A model generated the notes under the pieces. It saw nothing but the letters and a program-made list of their open reading frames with translations. It did not search any database and was not told the origin of the DNA. Positions 9,301 to 18,229 of a stretch of DNA of 27,500 bases are shown here, piece after piece. The position numbers were made by a program, and so were the translations under genes. How positions within the stretch are numbered: the stretch's first letter is position 1; the number at the start of each line of letters is the position of its first letter. The stretch comes from Prorocentrum cordatum (lineage: Eukaryota; Sar; Dinophyceae; Prorocentrales; Prorocentraceae), in assembly GCA_963575745.1 (NCBI GenBank), contig CAUYUJ010016700.1:27587-55086 (forward strand), in the 5' to 3' direction.

Positions 9301-10640
9301 GCGCCTTCTGAGAGGCAGGGGTGCTTCTAATGAGCCTTCCTTCCTCCGTTGACTGTAGGGGGAGAAGGAGCGGCTTCTTAGGAGGAGGCTGCTTCCTACG
9401 AGGCGCCAGCGATGCATCTGCAGCGAAGCCCCCGGCGCCTTCTAAGAGGCAGGGGTGCTTCTAAGGAGCCTTCCTTCCTCTGTTGCCTGTAGGGGGAGGA
9501 GGAGCGGCTTCCTAGGAGGAGGCTGCTTCTTACGAGGCGCCAGCGTTGCATCTGCAGCGAAGGCCCGCGCCTTCTGAGAGGCAGGGGTGCTTCCAAGGAG
9601 CCGTCCTTCCTCCGTTGACTGTAGGGGGAGAAGGAGCGGCTTCTTAGGAGGAGGCTGCTTCCTACGAGGCGCCAGCGTTGCATCTGCAGCGAAGCCCCCG
9701 GCGCCTTCTAAGAGGCAGGGGTGCTTCCAAGGAGCCTTCCTTCCTCCGTTGAAAGTAGTGGGAGAAGGAGCGGCTTCTCAGGAGGAGGCTGCTTCTTACG
9801 AGGCACCAGCGTTGCATCTGCAGCGAAGGCCCCGGCGCCTTCTGAGAGGCAGGGCTGCTTCTAAGGAGCCTTCCTTCCTCCGTTGACAGTAGGGGGAGAA
9901 GGAGCGGCTTCTTAGGAGGAGGCTGCTTCTTCTGAGAGGCAGGGGTGCTTCTAAGGAGCCTTCCTTGCTCTGTTAACTGCACGGGGAGAAGGAGCGGCTT
10001 CTTAGGAGGAGGCTGCTTCTTACGAGGCGCCAGCGTTGCATCTGCAGCGAACGCCCGGCGCCTTCTGAGAGGCAGGGGTGCTTCGAATGAGCCTTCCTTC
10101 CTCCGTTGACTGTAGGGGGAGAAGGAGCGGCTTCTCAGGAGGAGGCTGCTTCTTACGAGGCGCCAGCGATGCATCTGCAGCGAAGGCCCCGGCGCCTTCT
10201 GAGAGGCAGGGGTGCTTCTAAGGAGCCTTCCTTCCTCTGTTGACTGTAGGGGGAGAAGGAGCGGCTTCCTAGGAGGAGGCTGCTTCTTACGAGGCGCCAG
10301 CGTTGCATCTGCAGCGAAGGCCCGGCGCCTTCTGAGAGGCAGGGCTGCTTCTAAGGAGCCTTCCTTCCTCTGTTGACTGTATGGGGAGAAGGAGCGGCTT
10401 CTTAGGAGGAGGCTGCTTCTTACGAGGCGCCAGCGTTGCATCTGCAGCGAAGGCCCGGCGCCTTCTAAGAGGCAGGGGTGCTTCTAAGGAGCCTTCCTTC
10501 CTCTGTTGACTGTAGGGGGAGAAGGAGCGGCTTCTTAGGAGGAGGCTGCTTCTTACGAGGCGCCAGCGTTGCATCTGCAGCGAAGGCCCGGCGCCTTCTG
10601 AGAGGTAGGGGTGTTTCTCAGGAGCCTTCCTTCCTCCGCC
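6334..10640. repeat. 132-bp satellite, about 33 units, inside an intron
   Basis: The anchor GCATCTGCAGCGAA recurs from 6353 to 10571, mostly 132-134 bp apart. A unit reads roughly GGCGCCAGCGTTGCATCTGC, a CCTTCTGAGAGGCAGGGGTG block, AAGGAGCCTTCCTTCCTCCG, TTGACTGTAGGGGGAGAAGG and AGCGGCTTCTTAGGAGGAGG. At the left end 112- and 133-bp units alternate as a nearly identical 245-bp dimer (6353-6975), a sign of recent unequal exchange. One unit is cut to 45 bp (7643-7688). Long minus-strand frames (up to 288 codons) run through it, but unit lengths of 127, 133 and 134 shift the frame and no exon signals exist. It lies between exons 12512-12841 and 5681-5827 of the minus-strand gene. Confidence 0.95.
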
Positions 10641-11040
10641 TGCCCCCTCCTCTGCATGTGGCCGACCTGGGGTACTGGGGCATAGCCTTACTTAGGTCTG
10701 GCCTGCCCCCCTACAGGCGGATTTGGGGCGACAAATCGAAAACACTCAAAGAATAATCAAAAAAAAAATACTCCACAAATCGTCCCCAGACTACTTTGTT
10801 GACTATGCTTGAAAATCCCTCCTGTAGAGGGACACGCCCGACTTAAGCACAGTCGCAGCATCTGTCCCCTCCCGCCTTCAGTGCGCAGCCGAGGCTCGCC
10901 GTGGGTGTCGGGTGGTCGTCGTCTAGAATGCAGAACGAGAGCGCTCGCGCTGTCTCAGAGCGGGCCCCGCTGCCCCTCCGTGTCGCTGCATCTTCCCGCA
11001 CGGGGATGAACAGTGGCGAGGGAGGGAGGATGGACGACAA
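10641..11040. other. Satellite right flank, no gene called
   Basis: The array ends abruptly at about 10640. The next 400 bp are unique DNA with a small hairpin (GATTTG/CAAATC, about 10719-10739) and an A run at 10760-10769. A minus-strand frame of 65 codons (10843-11040) is open, but lacks G/C-rich third positions and splice signals. Confidence 0.4.
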
Positions 11041-11232
11041 TCACAGAGAGAGAGAGAAAAAAAAAAAAGAAAAAAAGAGAGAGAGAGAGAGAGAGCGTGA
11101 TCCACCGCCTCTTCCTCCGGAACCCGGGGGTCCCCCCTTCCGAACATCCCCCCCCCTGCTCGACCCACCCCCCCTTCCCCGGCAGGCGCAAGAACTCCCC
11201 CCCCTCCCCCCGACCCCCCCCCCCTCTATGGA
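11041..11232. repeat. GA/A microsatellite followed by C-rich tract
   Basis: A GA and poly-A tract at about 11046-11095 is followed by a strongly C-rich stretch up to about 11225 with multiple C6-C9 runs. Open frames here are proline- or serine/leucine-rich readings of the low-complexity sequence. Confidence 0.8.
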
Positions 11233-12100
11233 AAACTGGGGGGGGGGGGGGGGGGCACTATCGGTTCGAACCCCCCCGCCACCCCCCCCCCTCGCCGACC
11301 CCCCGCCTCACTGCTGCTTCGAACCCTCCCCCTCCACGCTCGCAGCCGGCCAAAGACTCCCGGATCCCCACGACCGTCCCCGCCAGTGCCCCCACTGCTG
11401 TCCCCCCCACCACCGCCCCCACCACTCCCCACTGTCCCCACCGCTGTCCCACTGCTCCCACCAGTCCCCACTGTCCCCATCAGTGCCCCCACCACTGTCG
11501 CACTGTCCCCGGTCCCCACCACTGTCCCCACCACGGTCCCACTCCCCACTGCCCCCACCGCTGTCGCAATGTCGCACTGCCCCCACCACTGTCCCCACTG
11601 TCCCCACTGTCCCCACCGCTGTCCCACTGTGCTGTCCCACTGTCACCACTGTTCCCACCAGTGTCCCACTGTCCACACTGTCCCCACCACTGTCCCCACT
11701 GTACGACTGTCCCATTGTCCCACCACCGTCCTCACCACCGCCCTCACCACTGTCCCCACCACCACCGTCCCCACCACTGTCCCACTATCCCCACCGGTGC
11801 CCCCCCCCACCACTATCCCACTGTCCCCTCACCACTGTCCCCACCACCACCGTCCCCACCACTGTCCCAGTCCCCACTGTCCCCACCACTGTCCCACTGT
11901 CCCCACTGTTCCCACCACTGTCCCCGCCAGTGCCTCCACCGCTGTCGCACTGTCTCCACTGTCCCCACCACTTTCCCCACCACGGTCCCACCCTCCGCCA
12001 CTGTCCCCAGTCTCCACCACTATCCCTCTGTCCCCACTGCCGGCGGCGAGGACGGGGGAGAGTTCGAACCGGTAGTGAACCCCCGCCATTTTCATTATGG
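11227..12100. repeat. C-rich ~12-bp minisatellite bounded by inverted arms
   Basis: From about 11370 to 12045 the sequence is built from variants of CCCCACCACTGTC, with a 9-15-bp step and nearly all C on plus. It is bracketed by CACTATCGGTTCGAAC (11256-11271) and GTTCGAACCGGTAGTG (12062-12077). These are reverse complements with one mismatch. The similarity reaches outward to TATGGAAAACTG (11227 on) and TTTTCATTATGG (12089-12100). The minus strand is therefore G-rich, with many GGGG runs. Proline/threonine/histidine frames of 229-444 codons are artefacts of the repeat. Confidence 0.85.
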
Positions 12101-12186
12101 ACCGGGTTTTCAAAGGGGGGGACTGGTTGGAAACCCCCAGAGACCCCCCCCAGTTTTCTGCCAGCAGCGGCAGAACACGCACTTTC

Positions 12187-12464
12187 CAATGACAAGACCT
12201 GGGATGCGTTGGTAAGTTTCTGCTTCGGCGTTTGAACCTTGGGCGGAAGGGGGTGGGAGGGGGGGGTCTGGCTCTGGACCTCTGCTTAATGAGACTGTTT
12301 GCAATAGTGCGTCCCATGGGGGAAACTCCACCCGCTTGAGACGGGCGCCCAAAACAACCAAGATCTACTCCATTGGGGAAAGGGGGAGGGGGTGCGAGGG
12401 CCCGTGCCGATCGGCAAAATAATGAATAAGAATGATCAGATGACAATGACAAGACCTGGGATGC
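12187..12464. repeat. 21-bp direct repeat 257 bp apart
   Basis: CAATGACAAGACCTGGGATGC is present at 12187-12207 and 12444-12464. Related flanks follow both copies (GTTGGTAAGTTT and TTTGGCAGTTTG). A CCATGGGGGAAA/CCATTGGGGAAAGG similarity lies between them. It falls directly downstream, in minus-strand sense, of exon 12512-12841 and probably reflects a local duplication in the intron. Confidence 0.75.
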
Positions 12465-12511
12465 TTTGGCAGTTTGGGGCGCATCGGATCCTTGGTCTGT
12501 TCGGTCATACC

Positions 12512-12841
12512 CTTCAGACCCTGATGGAGGAAATCAACCATGCGGAGCAATTCTTGGTCACTGATCACGTCGCTGTATTCGAGGAACTCGCGAATCCTGG
12601 CGAGTATCCTGTCCTTGCTGATGCCCATCTCCGTGCTGTCCTGCTGATCGTCGCCGCCCCCCTCCTCGTCAGCGATATCTTTGGCGGCCGCCTGCTCCTC
12701 GTCGGCCTCCTCTTCTCCTTCGGCCTCGTCGTTCTTCTTTGGCTCCACCGCCTGCTGGCCGTCCATGAGGTCCACGAAGGGCCCGCTGTGGGAGATGAGC
12801 CGAGCGGCGAGACCCTTGCAGGCCTCTGCGAGGTTGAGCTC
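12512..12841 (-). CDS. Central exon of the large minus-strand gene (110 codons)
   Basis: This is the clearest coding segment. It starts ELNLAEACKGLAARLISH, continues SGPFVDLMDGQQAVEPKK, passes an acidic linker (about residues 40-70, with EGEEEADEEQ and DEEGGGDDQQD), and ends with DRILARIREFLEYSDVIS and DQELLRMVDFLHQGLK. The two ends look like amphipathic helices around a disordered acidic loop, as in large helical-solenoid proteins. The acceptor is TTTAGCCAG at 12842. The 3' end is AAG at 12512, one base before a GTATGA donor at 12510, so the exact end is AAG or AAGG. Third positions are largely G/C. The product is probably a large cytosolic or membrane-associated scaffold-type protein. An IP3/ryanodine-receptor-like channel is my best but tentative guess. 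Confidence 0.85.
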
Positions 12842-12909
12842 CTGGCTAAACGCCCTCCTCCTCCTCCTCCTCCTGCTCCTCCTGCTCCGCGTCCAGCTTG
12901 TCAGCCCTC

Positions 12910-12992
12910 CACCTCCTCCTCCTCCTCCTCCTCCTCCTCCTCCTCCTCCTCCTCCTCCTCCTCCTCCTCCTCCTCCTCCTCCTCCTCCTCCT
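12910..12992. repeat. (CTC)n microsatellite inside the 339-bp intron
   Basis: Uninterrupted CTC on plus, GAG on minus. In one minus frame it reads poly-Glu, which could be mistaken for a coding acidic tract. Splicing at the flanking direct repeats removes it. Confidence 0.95.
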
Positions 12993-13102
12993 TCCTGTCA
13001 TCTCCTGGTCTTCTTGCTCGTGTCCCTTCTCGTCGTGCCTGCCCTCTTTTGCCTCCCCGTCCCCCTGCTACCGCTCGCGGAGAGGGACGTACAATCCTCT
13101 TC

Positions 13103-13164
13103 CACCTCCTCCTCCTCCTCCTCCTCCTCCTCCTCCTCCTCCTCCTCCTCCTCCTCCTCCTCCT
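13103..13164. repeat. (CTC)n microsatellite inside the 339-bp intron
   Basis: This second CTC array lies just downstream (minus sense) of the GA donor of the 339-bp intron. The DNA between the two arrays contains stops in the minus frame of the upstream exon. Confidence 0.95.
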
Positions 13165-13180
13165 CATTGTTTGTCAGCTC

Positions 13181-13292
13181 CTGGTTCATCACCCTGCTGT
13201 ACAGCTTCGAGAGCGTTCCGAGAAATGTGACCACGAAGAAGCGAACCAACACCAGAGGGATCTGCATCAGGATGCAGAACATCGTCACCCGC
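13181..13292 (-). CDS. Exon of the large minus-strand gene with hydrophobic helix
   Basis: The exon is 112 bp: one base completing an arginine codon, then 37 codons reading RVTMFCILMQIPLVLVRF, FVVTFLGTLSKLYSRVMNQ. Residues from about 4 to 27 form a strongly hydrophobic stretch that could be one membrane span or a buried solenoid helix. The acceptor TTGCTGTTATCAG at 13293 has a fair pyrimidine tract. The donor is the GA site at 13181/13180. Joined to its upstream neighbour it gives EIAIVR|RVTMFCILMQ in frame. Confidence 0.75.
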
Positions 13293-13571
13293 CTGATAAC
13301 AGCAAGGAGATAGGGAAAGGGCGAGAGGGGGGACGGGGGGGAAGACGAAGGGGCATGCCAGGAGGAAGGAAAGATTGGAGACAGGCGGACGGGAAGGAGT
13401 CTGCAGAGGCGCGCGGAAAGGGCCCCAGAGGCCCAGGAACCGAAGGCGAGCGTCCCAAAGCCTGTTCATGCCACGTCCTAAGTCCCCCCCTTCCCTCTCC
13501 TCCTCCAACCCCCCCCCTAGGAGAGGCAGGGGCAGGGGGGGAAGATGGGGTGCAGAGCTTGTCCGCCCCGC
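13293..13571 (-). other. 279-bp GC-AG intron between 9-bp direct repeats
   Basis: The minus strand reads GTCAG|GCGGGGCGG at the 5' junction and TTATCAG|GCGGGTGACG at the 3' junction, so TCAGGCGGG occurs at both ends. No GT donor lies nearby. Splicing as GC-AG joins the two flanking coding segments in frame (AG + G = Arg). The interior is plain G/C-rich DNA without an ORF of note. Confidence 0.65.
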
Positions 13572-13745
13572 CTGACGATCGCGATCTCGTTCATAAACGG
13601 GACCTCCCCGTTCGAGCGGAACCTCACGCGGAACCCGTGGGTCCTGCGCTCCCGGGCGCCGCCCCGGAGCCCCACTGGGAGGCTCTCCAGCTCGTAGGTG
13701 GGCTGCTGGTCCACGTGCACGAACATGCACGCCACGGGCTTCCCT
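13572..13745 (-). CDS. Exon of the large minus-strand gene (57 codons plus split codons)
   Basis: The frame reads GKPVACMFVHVDQQPTYELE, then SLPVGLRGGARERRTHGF, then RVRFRSNGEVPFMNEIAIV. Third positions are almost entirely G/C. The acceptor is a pyrimidine-rich tract ending CCTCCCCAAG at 13746. The donor is the GC site after AG at 13572. Alternating hydrophobic residues in the first and third parts suggest beta strands. I recognise no catalytic motif. Further upstream exons of the same gene must exist, because the start phase does not fit the next recognised exon at 19443-19564. Confidence 0.75.
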
Positions 13746-15109
13746 CTTGGGGAGGCCCGGAAGGGAAACCGACGTCCCCCTCCGCTGCCCCACCCCCCCT
13801 GCCCCTCTGTCGCCTCCCACTCCTCCTCCCCCTCCTCCTCCACGGCCTCCCTCCTCCTGCCTCTTCTCCTCCTTCCCCTGGCTCCTCGTTCCTCATCATG
13901 CCCGACGCGTCCATCCCCTTCCTCCTCCCGTCCTCCTCACACCTCCCCCTGTCCCCATCCTCATCCCGCCCTTCCCCCTCTTCCTGCGCCCACCTCCGTG
14001 CTCCCTTGACCTCATCCTTCATTTCTTGGCAGTGCTGTTGAACTCATGATCATTATCCTGCCCGTAATCCTGCTGGTCTCTTGTCTTCCTCCTCCCCTCT
14101 CCAGCATTATCCTTCACATCATTTTAAAAGGAGAAGGAGCACGGCCAACAAATTGCAGAATCTCCTAACGATGGGGGAGCCTCTTATGATGACAAAGGTA
14201 CAGAAGGCTTATGGTGTGCTCAACCTTGCTTCGACGAACTCCCCAAAACTTCGAGTTCCATTGAAGTGTCTCACCGAGGTGGGAGCCTGGCCACGTGGTT
14301 CTTCGTGCTTGAGGCAGTGCTGGTGGCCGCCGAGGAGTGGGCTCCTCCTCGTATTCGAAACTCCTCGCCTCACGTCATTTACAGCGGCCGTGGGGGGACG
14401 AGACGACCCTTGAGTTCGACCTCTCCCGGTGGTGGGAGACTCTACCGGCAGTGGCATTACTTCGTGTTCATCATGCAGGCCTTGTGAACTTGCCCATGGG
14501 CTTTCGCGGGTCCAATATGTACAACCATGGGAGGGGAGGGTTAAACCGGTGGTCCTTATCGTGATTCCTCGTGGCCCTAGCGGCCGTGTGGCGGGGCTTC
14601 TCTGGATCGGCGCCTTGAGTCAAGCTGGACACGATCGAGTGACATTGCGGCCGGCAGGCCAGACCCCACAAGGTCATTTCCTACCACCGGCACGGCCCCT
14701 GCGGGGGCGGGCGCGGGGCGTCGGGGCCTCCGAGCCTACGCCCCGCTATCGCCACTTTGTGGCCGCCATGTTGTGCTTCGACCTCATCTTGTATAGCGTC
14801 TTGTTTCTTATTTTCTTGAAGCACGTTTTGTCTTCAATGTGGGGGACCCGGTCCTCGTGGCCGTGCTGGGTCGCAAGCAAATTGTATAATCTCGCGGATG
14901 TAACAACTAAAAAAAGTCACCAAACGAAACGAGAACACCACGCCACCCAACAAGGAGTTAGCCGGCCTGACGGGCCAGAGGCGTGCTAGAATCTCCGGTA
15001 ACAAGTTTCGATTGTTCTACTTCGCGCGCGCGTGGCGGCCCCTCGGGCTCCGAAAACTAAAATAAAAAACTGTAGTTGTGAATGCCGTCGTTGCGGGCAT
15101 CGCCTCCGG
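13746..15109. other. Long stretch without an identified exon
   Basis: The interval 13790-14030 is C/T-rich on plus, with CCTCCTCC clusters. From 14040 to 15000 it is mixed unique DNA. A plus-strand frame of 186 codons (14429-14989) includes a short hydrophobic run near 14760-14830. A frame reading FNVGDPVLVAVLG lies in the same place, faintly like the FxVGDxVLV motif at the end of retroelement integrases. Neither has supporting context, so I call no gene. Confidence 0.4.
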
Positions 15110-16135
15110 GGGATCTCCTCATGGGACCATGAAACATGCGAGGGGTCTGCCGATATGGGGCTGCCATGGGAGTGCTGCCACTGGGGCTTGCGCGGAATCC
15201 ACCAGGGGGCCGCGAAACGTGTGCGGGGTGCGCCGCAATGGGGCGGGGCCGCCACTGGGGCATTCGGTGGAGCTCCCTATGGGGTCACGAAGCGCTGTAC
15301 TGGGTGAGGGAAACGCATGCGAAAACAGTCAAACTTCAGTGGAGTTCCCTATGAGGCCGCGAAACGCTGTACTTGGACGGGGGAAACGCGTGCGAACACT
15401 GCCGCTAAGCCTTCCTTCGGTGGAGCTTCTTATGGGGCCACGCATCTTTGTACTGGGTGCGGGAAACGCATGCGAACACCGCGATTGGGGCCTTCGGTGG
15501 AGCTCCCTATGCGGCCGCGAAGCGCTGCAATTGGATGGGGGACACGCATGCGAGAACCGCCACTGGGACCTTCGGTGGAGTTCCCTATGGTGCCACGAGA
15601 CGCTGTTTTTGGTTGGGGGAAACGCATGCGAACACCGCAAATGGGGCCTTCGGTGGACCTCCCCATGGGGCCACGAAGCGCTGTACTGTGTGGGGGAAAC
15701 GCATGCGAACACCGCCGCCGCCACTGGGGCCTTCGGTGGACAAGCGCTGTACTTGGGTGGGGGGACGCATGCGAACACTGCCACGAAGCCTACGGTGGAG
15801 CTTCCGATGGGGCCGCGAAGCGTTGAGTATTGCGAAGGGGGAAAGCATGCGAACGCCGCCGTTGCGGTTTCTGGTTGAGTTCCCTATGGTGACAGGAAAC
15901 GCTACGCTTGGTGCCGGAAACGCATGCGAATAACGCGACTGGGGCCTCAGGTGGAGCTCCTCTTGGAACCACGAAACGTTGTGCTGGGCGGGGAAACGCA
16001 TGCGCACATCGCAAGTCGGTCCTCCTGTGGAGCGACATGTGGGGCCACGAAACGCTCTAGTGGGTGCGGTAAACGCATGCGAACACCGTCACTGGGGCCT
16101 GCGGTGAAGTCCCCTGTGGGGCCACGAAGCGTTGC
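15110..16135. repeat. ~77-bp satellite, about 12 units
   Basis: ACGCATGCGAACACCGC recurs near 15313, 15386, 15466, 15543, 15622, 15699, 15765, 15844, 15920, 15996 and 16073. Steps are mostly 73-80 bp, with one of 66. The unit also contains TGGGGCCTTCGGTGGAGCTC and CTATGGGGCCACGAAGCGCT. More degenerate units extend left to about 15110. Open frames of up to 266 codons exist in several frames, because the unit is nearly free of stops. The 77-bp period is not a multiple of three, so they are not credible proteins. Confidence 0.92.
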
Positions 16136-18229
16136 GCCGGTGAGTGGCGCGGACGGCAAAGGCAGGGATGGAAGGAGGAAGGACGCGGGAGGACGGAGGA
16201 GAGAAGAGGAGAAGAGTGGAGCGGAGAGGGGAGGAGAGGAGAGTTTTCCCTGGAGGAGCGCGCGGGCGCGGAGGGGGGGAAAGAGAAGACCCCCACACCG
16301 ACGACAATGCTGGCGCGAGCCTGAAACCAAGGGGGTCAGAACGTCCTTCTCGCGCCGACTCCTCCCTCGGCAGCTCTGGCTCTCTGAGCCGTGATGTTGC
16401 ATCACCCTCGCGAGGTGATGCGTTCCCCTTCTGGCGACTCTGCAGGGGATTGCAAGCCCTTCCTTGAGAACTCGAGCAATTGCGCGCTGCTCGCACGCCA
16501 CCCCCCCCCCCCCAAAAAAAAAAAAAAAACTCCGACACCTCTCTGGGCGGCGCGGGCGCCGTACATTTCGCCCCAAAGAAAACCGATGGGGGGAGCAACC
16601 GTAAATTTGTCAGGGCGCGGGGTCAAGAAAAGCAAACTCGAAATTGTTTTTTTCCCTAGCGCGTCCGTCTCACTGGGAGCACTGCCAATAGGCCTTGTGG
16701 GGATTCGGGATCATATGCTTCGACTCCGTCAGAGCTATGGCGAGCTTGAGAGCGTTCCTGACCGCCGCGGAAAATCTGGGCCTCATCACCTTCGGCCATG
16801 GAGGTGGCCCGTCGCGAAAACAAGCCGAAACCAGCTTCGCGGCGGCGGCGAGGTGGCATCCGACCTTGGACCGCCGGGCGCGCGCCAGCTGAGCGCGCGC
16901 AGTTCGGGCGCAGGGGGGCCGCGCCTCCTCCGCCAGAAATCCAGCTAACTCGCATACCTGCGCATTAGCGGGCCAACGAACCAGAAGGGGCCCCCTGCGC
17001 AGGCGAGCGGGGCTCGACCAAAACCTGAACGCCCCCGCAGTTTCTGAGCACCTGGTCGACCTCGAGCCAGCCCGCGCGATTCGATTCAGGCCACAACCTC
17101 TACAAAACTTGCTATTACGCACGACGTCGGAGGTGCTGTCAGCGAAAAAGGCGCGAACTACATAGGTGGGTTATGCCGCCGAAATACGAGAGGAAAAAAA
17201 GAGGGCTCGGATCTCGCCCCCGTCGAATGGCGGCTTGAGTTCCAAGGGCCCGCCCCAAGAAGCCGATCCGCGCGAGCCCCCCCAGCGGCAATGGGACCCG
17301 CCATTAAAAAAGCGCGTCGCGCCAGCCTTCTCGCCTCAGCAACGGGCCCGATGAGCGACCACCCCCCGCCAGCATCGCCAGCGCCCAGAACCGCGCCAGA
17401 GGGGCTCGGGAAGCCCCGCGAGGGGAAGTCGGGACCCAAAGGATGAGGCCCCGAGGGGGCGGATCGACCTGGGCCCAATCAGCTGGGATTATACCGCGGC
17501 GCCGAAAGAAGGAGAGGCCATCGCACCCCCTCCTGGTTCTCTCGATCAGAGCACGCGGCGCGCAGCGCTAACTCTGGATCGCACGGGGCAGTCCCAGCGG
17601 GCGCGCTTCGGGGTTTCGAGGGCGAGCCTACATCAGAGACAAGTCGCCCCCGCCTCTGGATGGAAACCGCGCCCTCTCTGCGCGGGCCAGACGCAGCCCG
17701 TCGCTATAGCCCGATGGGCCCCGAACGACGAACGCCCCCCCCCCCCCCTCCCTTCCTGCGGAGCCCTCGGAGGAAACGCCTGGAAGGGGCGCGGGATGCC
17801 GCGCCTCGGCCCTCTGCTCCAAAAACTTCGCCTGCAACTGTCTGCCACGCAGGCCGCCGAATCGAAAGCGGAAGGAAAAAAACAAATCAGAGAAACCCAG
17901 ATCCCTGACCGCGCGCCCCCCGGTCGGAGCAAACAACTCGACGCGGCCAGGGCCGCGCTAATGCCAGGGCCCCAATGGCTCCAAGCCGTAGCGCGGCAAG
18001 AGGCAGGCCGCGGCGGAACAGATGCCCCTCGCGCGGCGATAGCGGGCAGACGGCCCTGCCCCCGCGGCCCGCCGCCCCCGCCCCCGCGCGCGAAGGTCGA
18101 GCCCCCCTGTTGATGTCAGAGGAAGCCCACTGCAAGAACGACAAATTGGCGGCGTCTACGGCAGCGGCGATGGCTGGGCCCTCGCGCCTCATGTCCAACT
18201 GCAACTAACTGCAATTGCGTCAACAAAGA
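16136..18229. other. GC-rich stretch, no gene called
   Basis: It begins with GGAG-rich purine DNA (16150-16290), then a hairpin GCATCACC-GGTGATGC at 16399-16421 and a poly-C/poly-A tract at 16498-16530. From about 16650 it is unique, very GC-rich DNA with open frames of 60-185 codons on both strands, as expected by chance at this composition. It may be the decayed 3' part of the LINE-like element that follows on the minus strand, but I could not identify any domain. Confidence 0.4.

Larger units (their letters stand above)
12842..13180 (-). other. 339-bp GA-AG intron between 9-bp direct repeats
   Basis: On the minus strand, exon ...ATGAACCAG is followed by GAGCTGACAAAC, and the intron ends ...GTTTAGCCAG before GAGCTCAACCTC. 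CCAGGAGCT is thus present at both junctions. Removing one copy joins ...YSRVMNQ to ELNLAEACKG in frame. It also eliminates two long GAG microsatellites (12910-12992 and 13103-13164) and the stop codons between them. GA-AG ends are unusual elsewhere but known in dinoflagellates. Confidence 0.65.

Noticed and set aside
11256-11271. tRNA T-arm (GGTTCGAAC)
   Set aside because: There is no acceptor stem, D-arm or anticodon arm around it. The string is part of the inverted arm that recurs at 12062.
10901-12235. 444-codon plus-strand ORF rich in Pro, Thr, His
   Set aside because: It is a reading of GA, poly-C and the CCCCACCACTGTC minisatellite. Equally long frames occur in other registers.
12392-14041. 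549-codon plus-strand ORF, the longest in the window
   Set aside because: It runs antisense to three well-supported minus-strand exons and across the CTC microsatellites, giving Leu/Ser homopolymers.
14780-14890. Integrase tail motif (FNVGDPVLVAVLG)
   Set aside because: The frame closes a few codons after the motif and a stop lies shortly upstream. No other retroelement domain is near.
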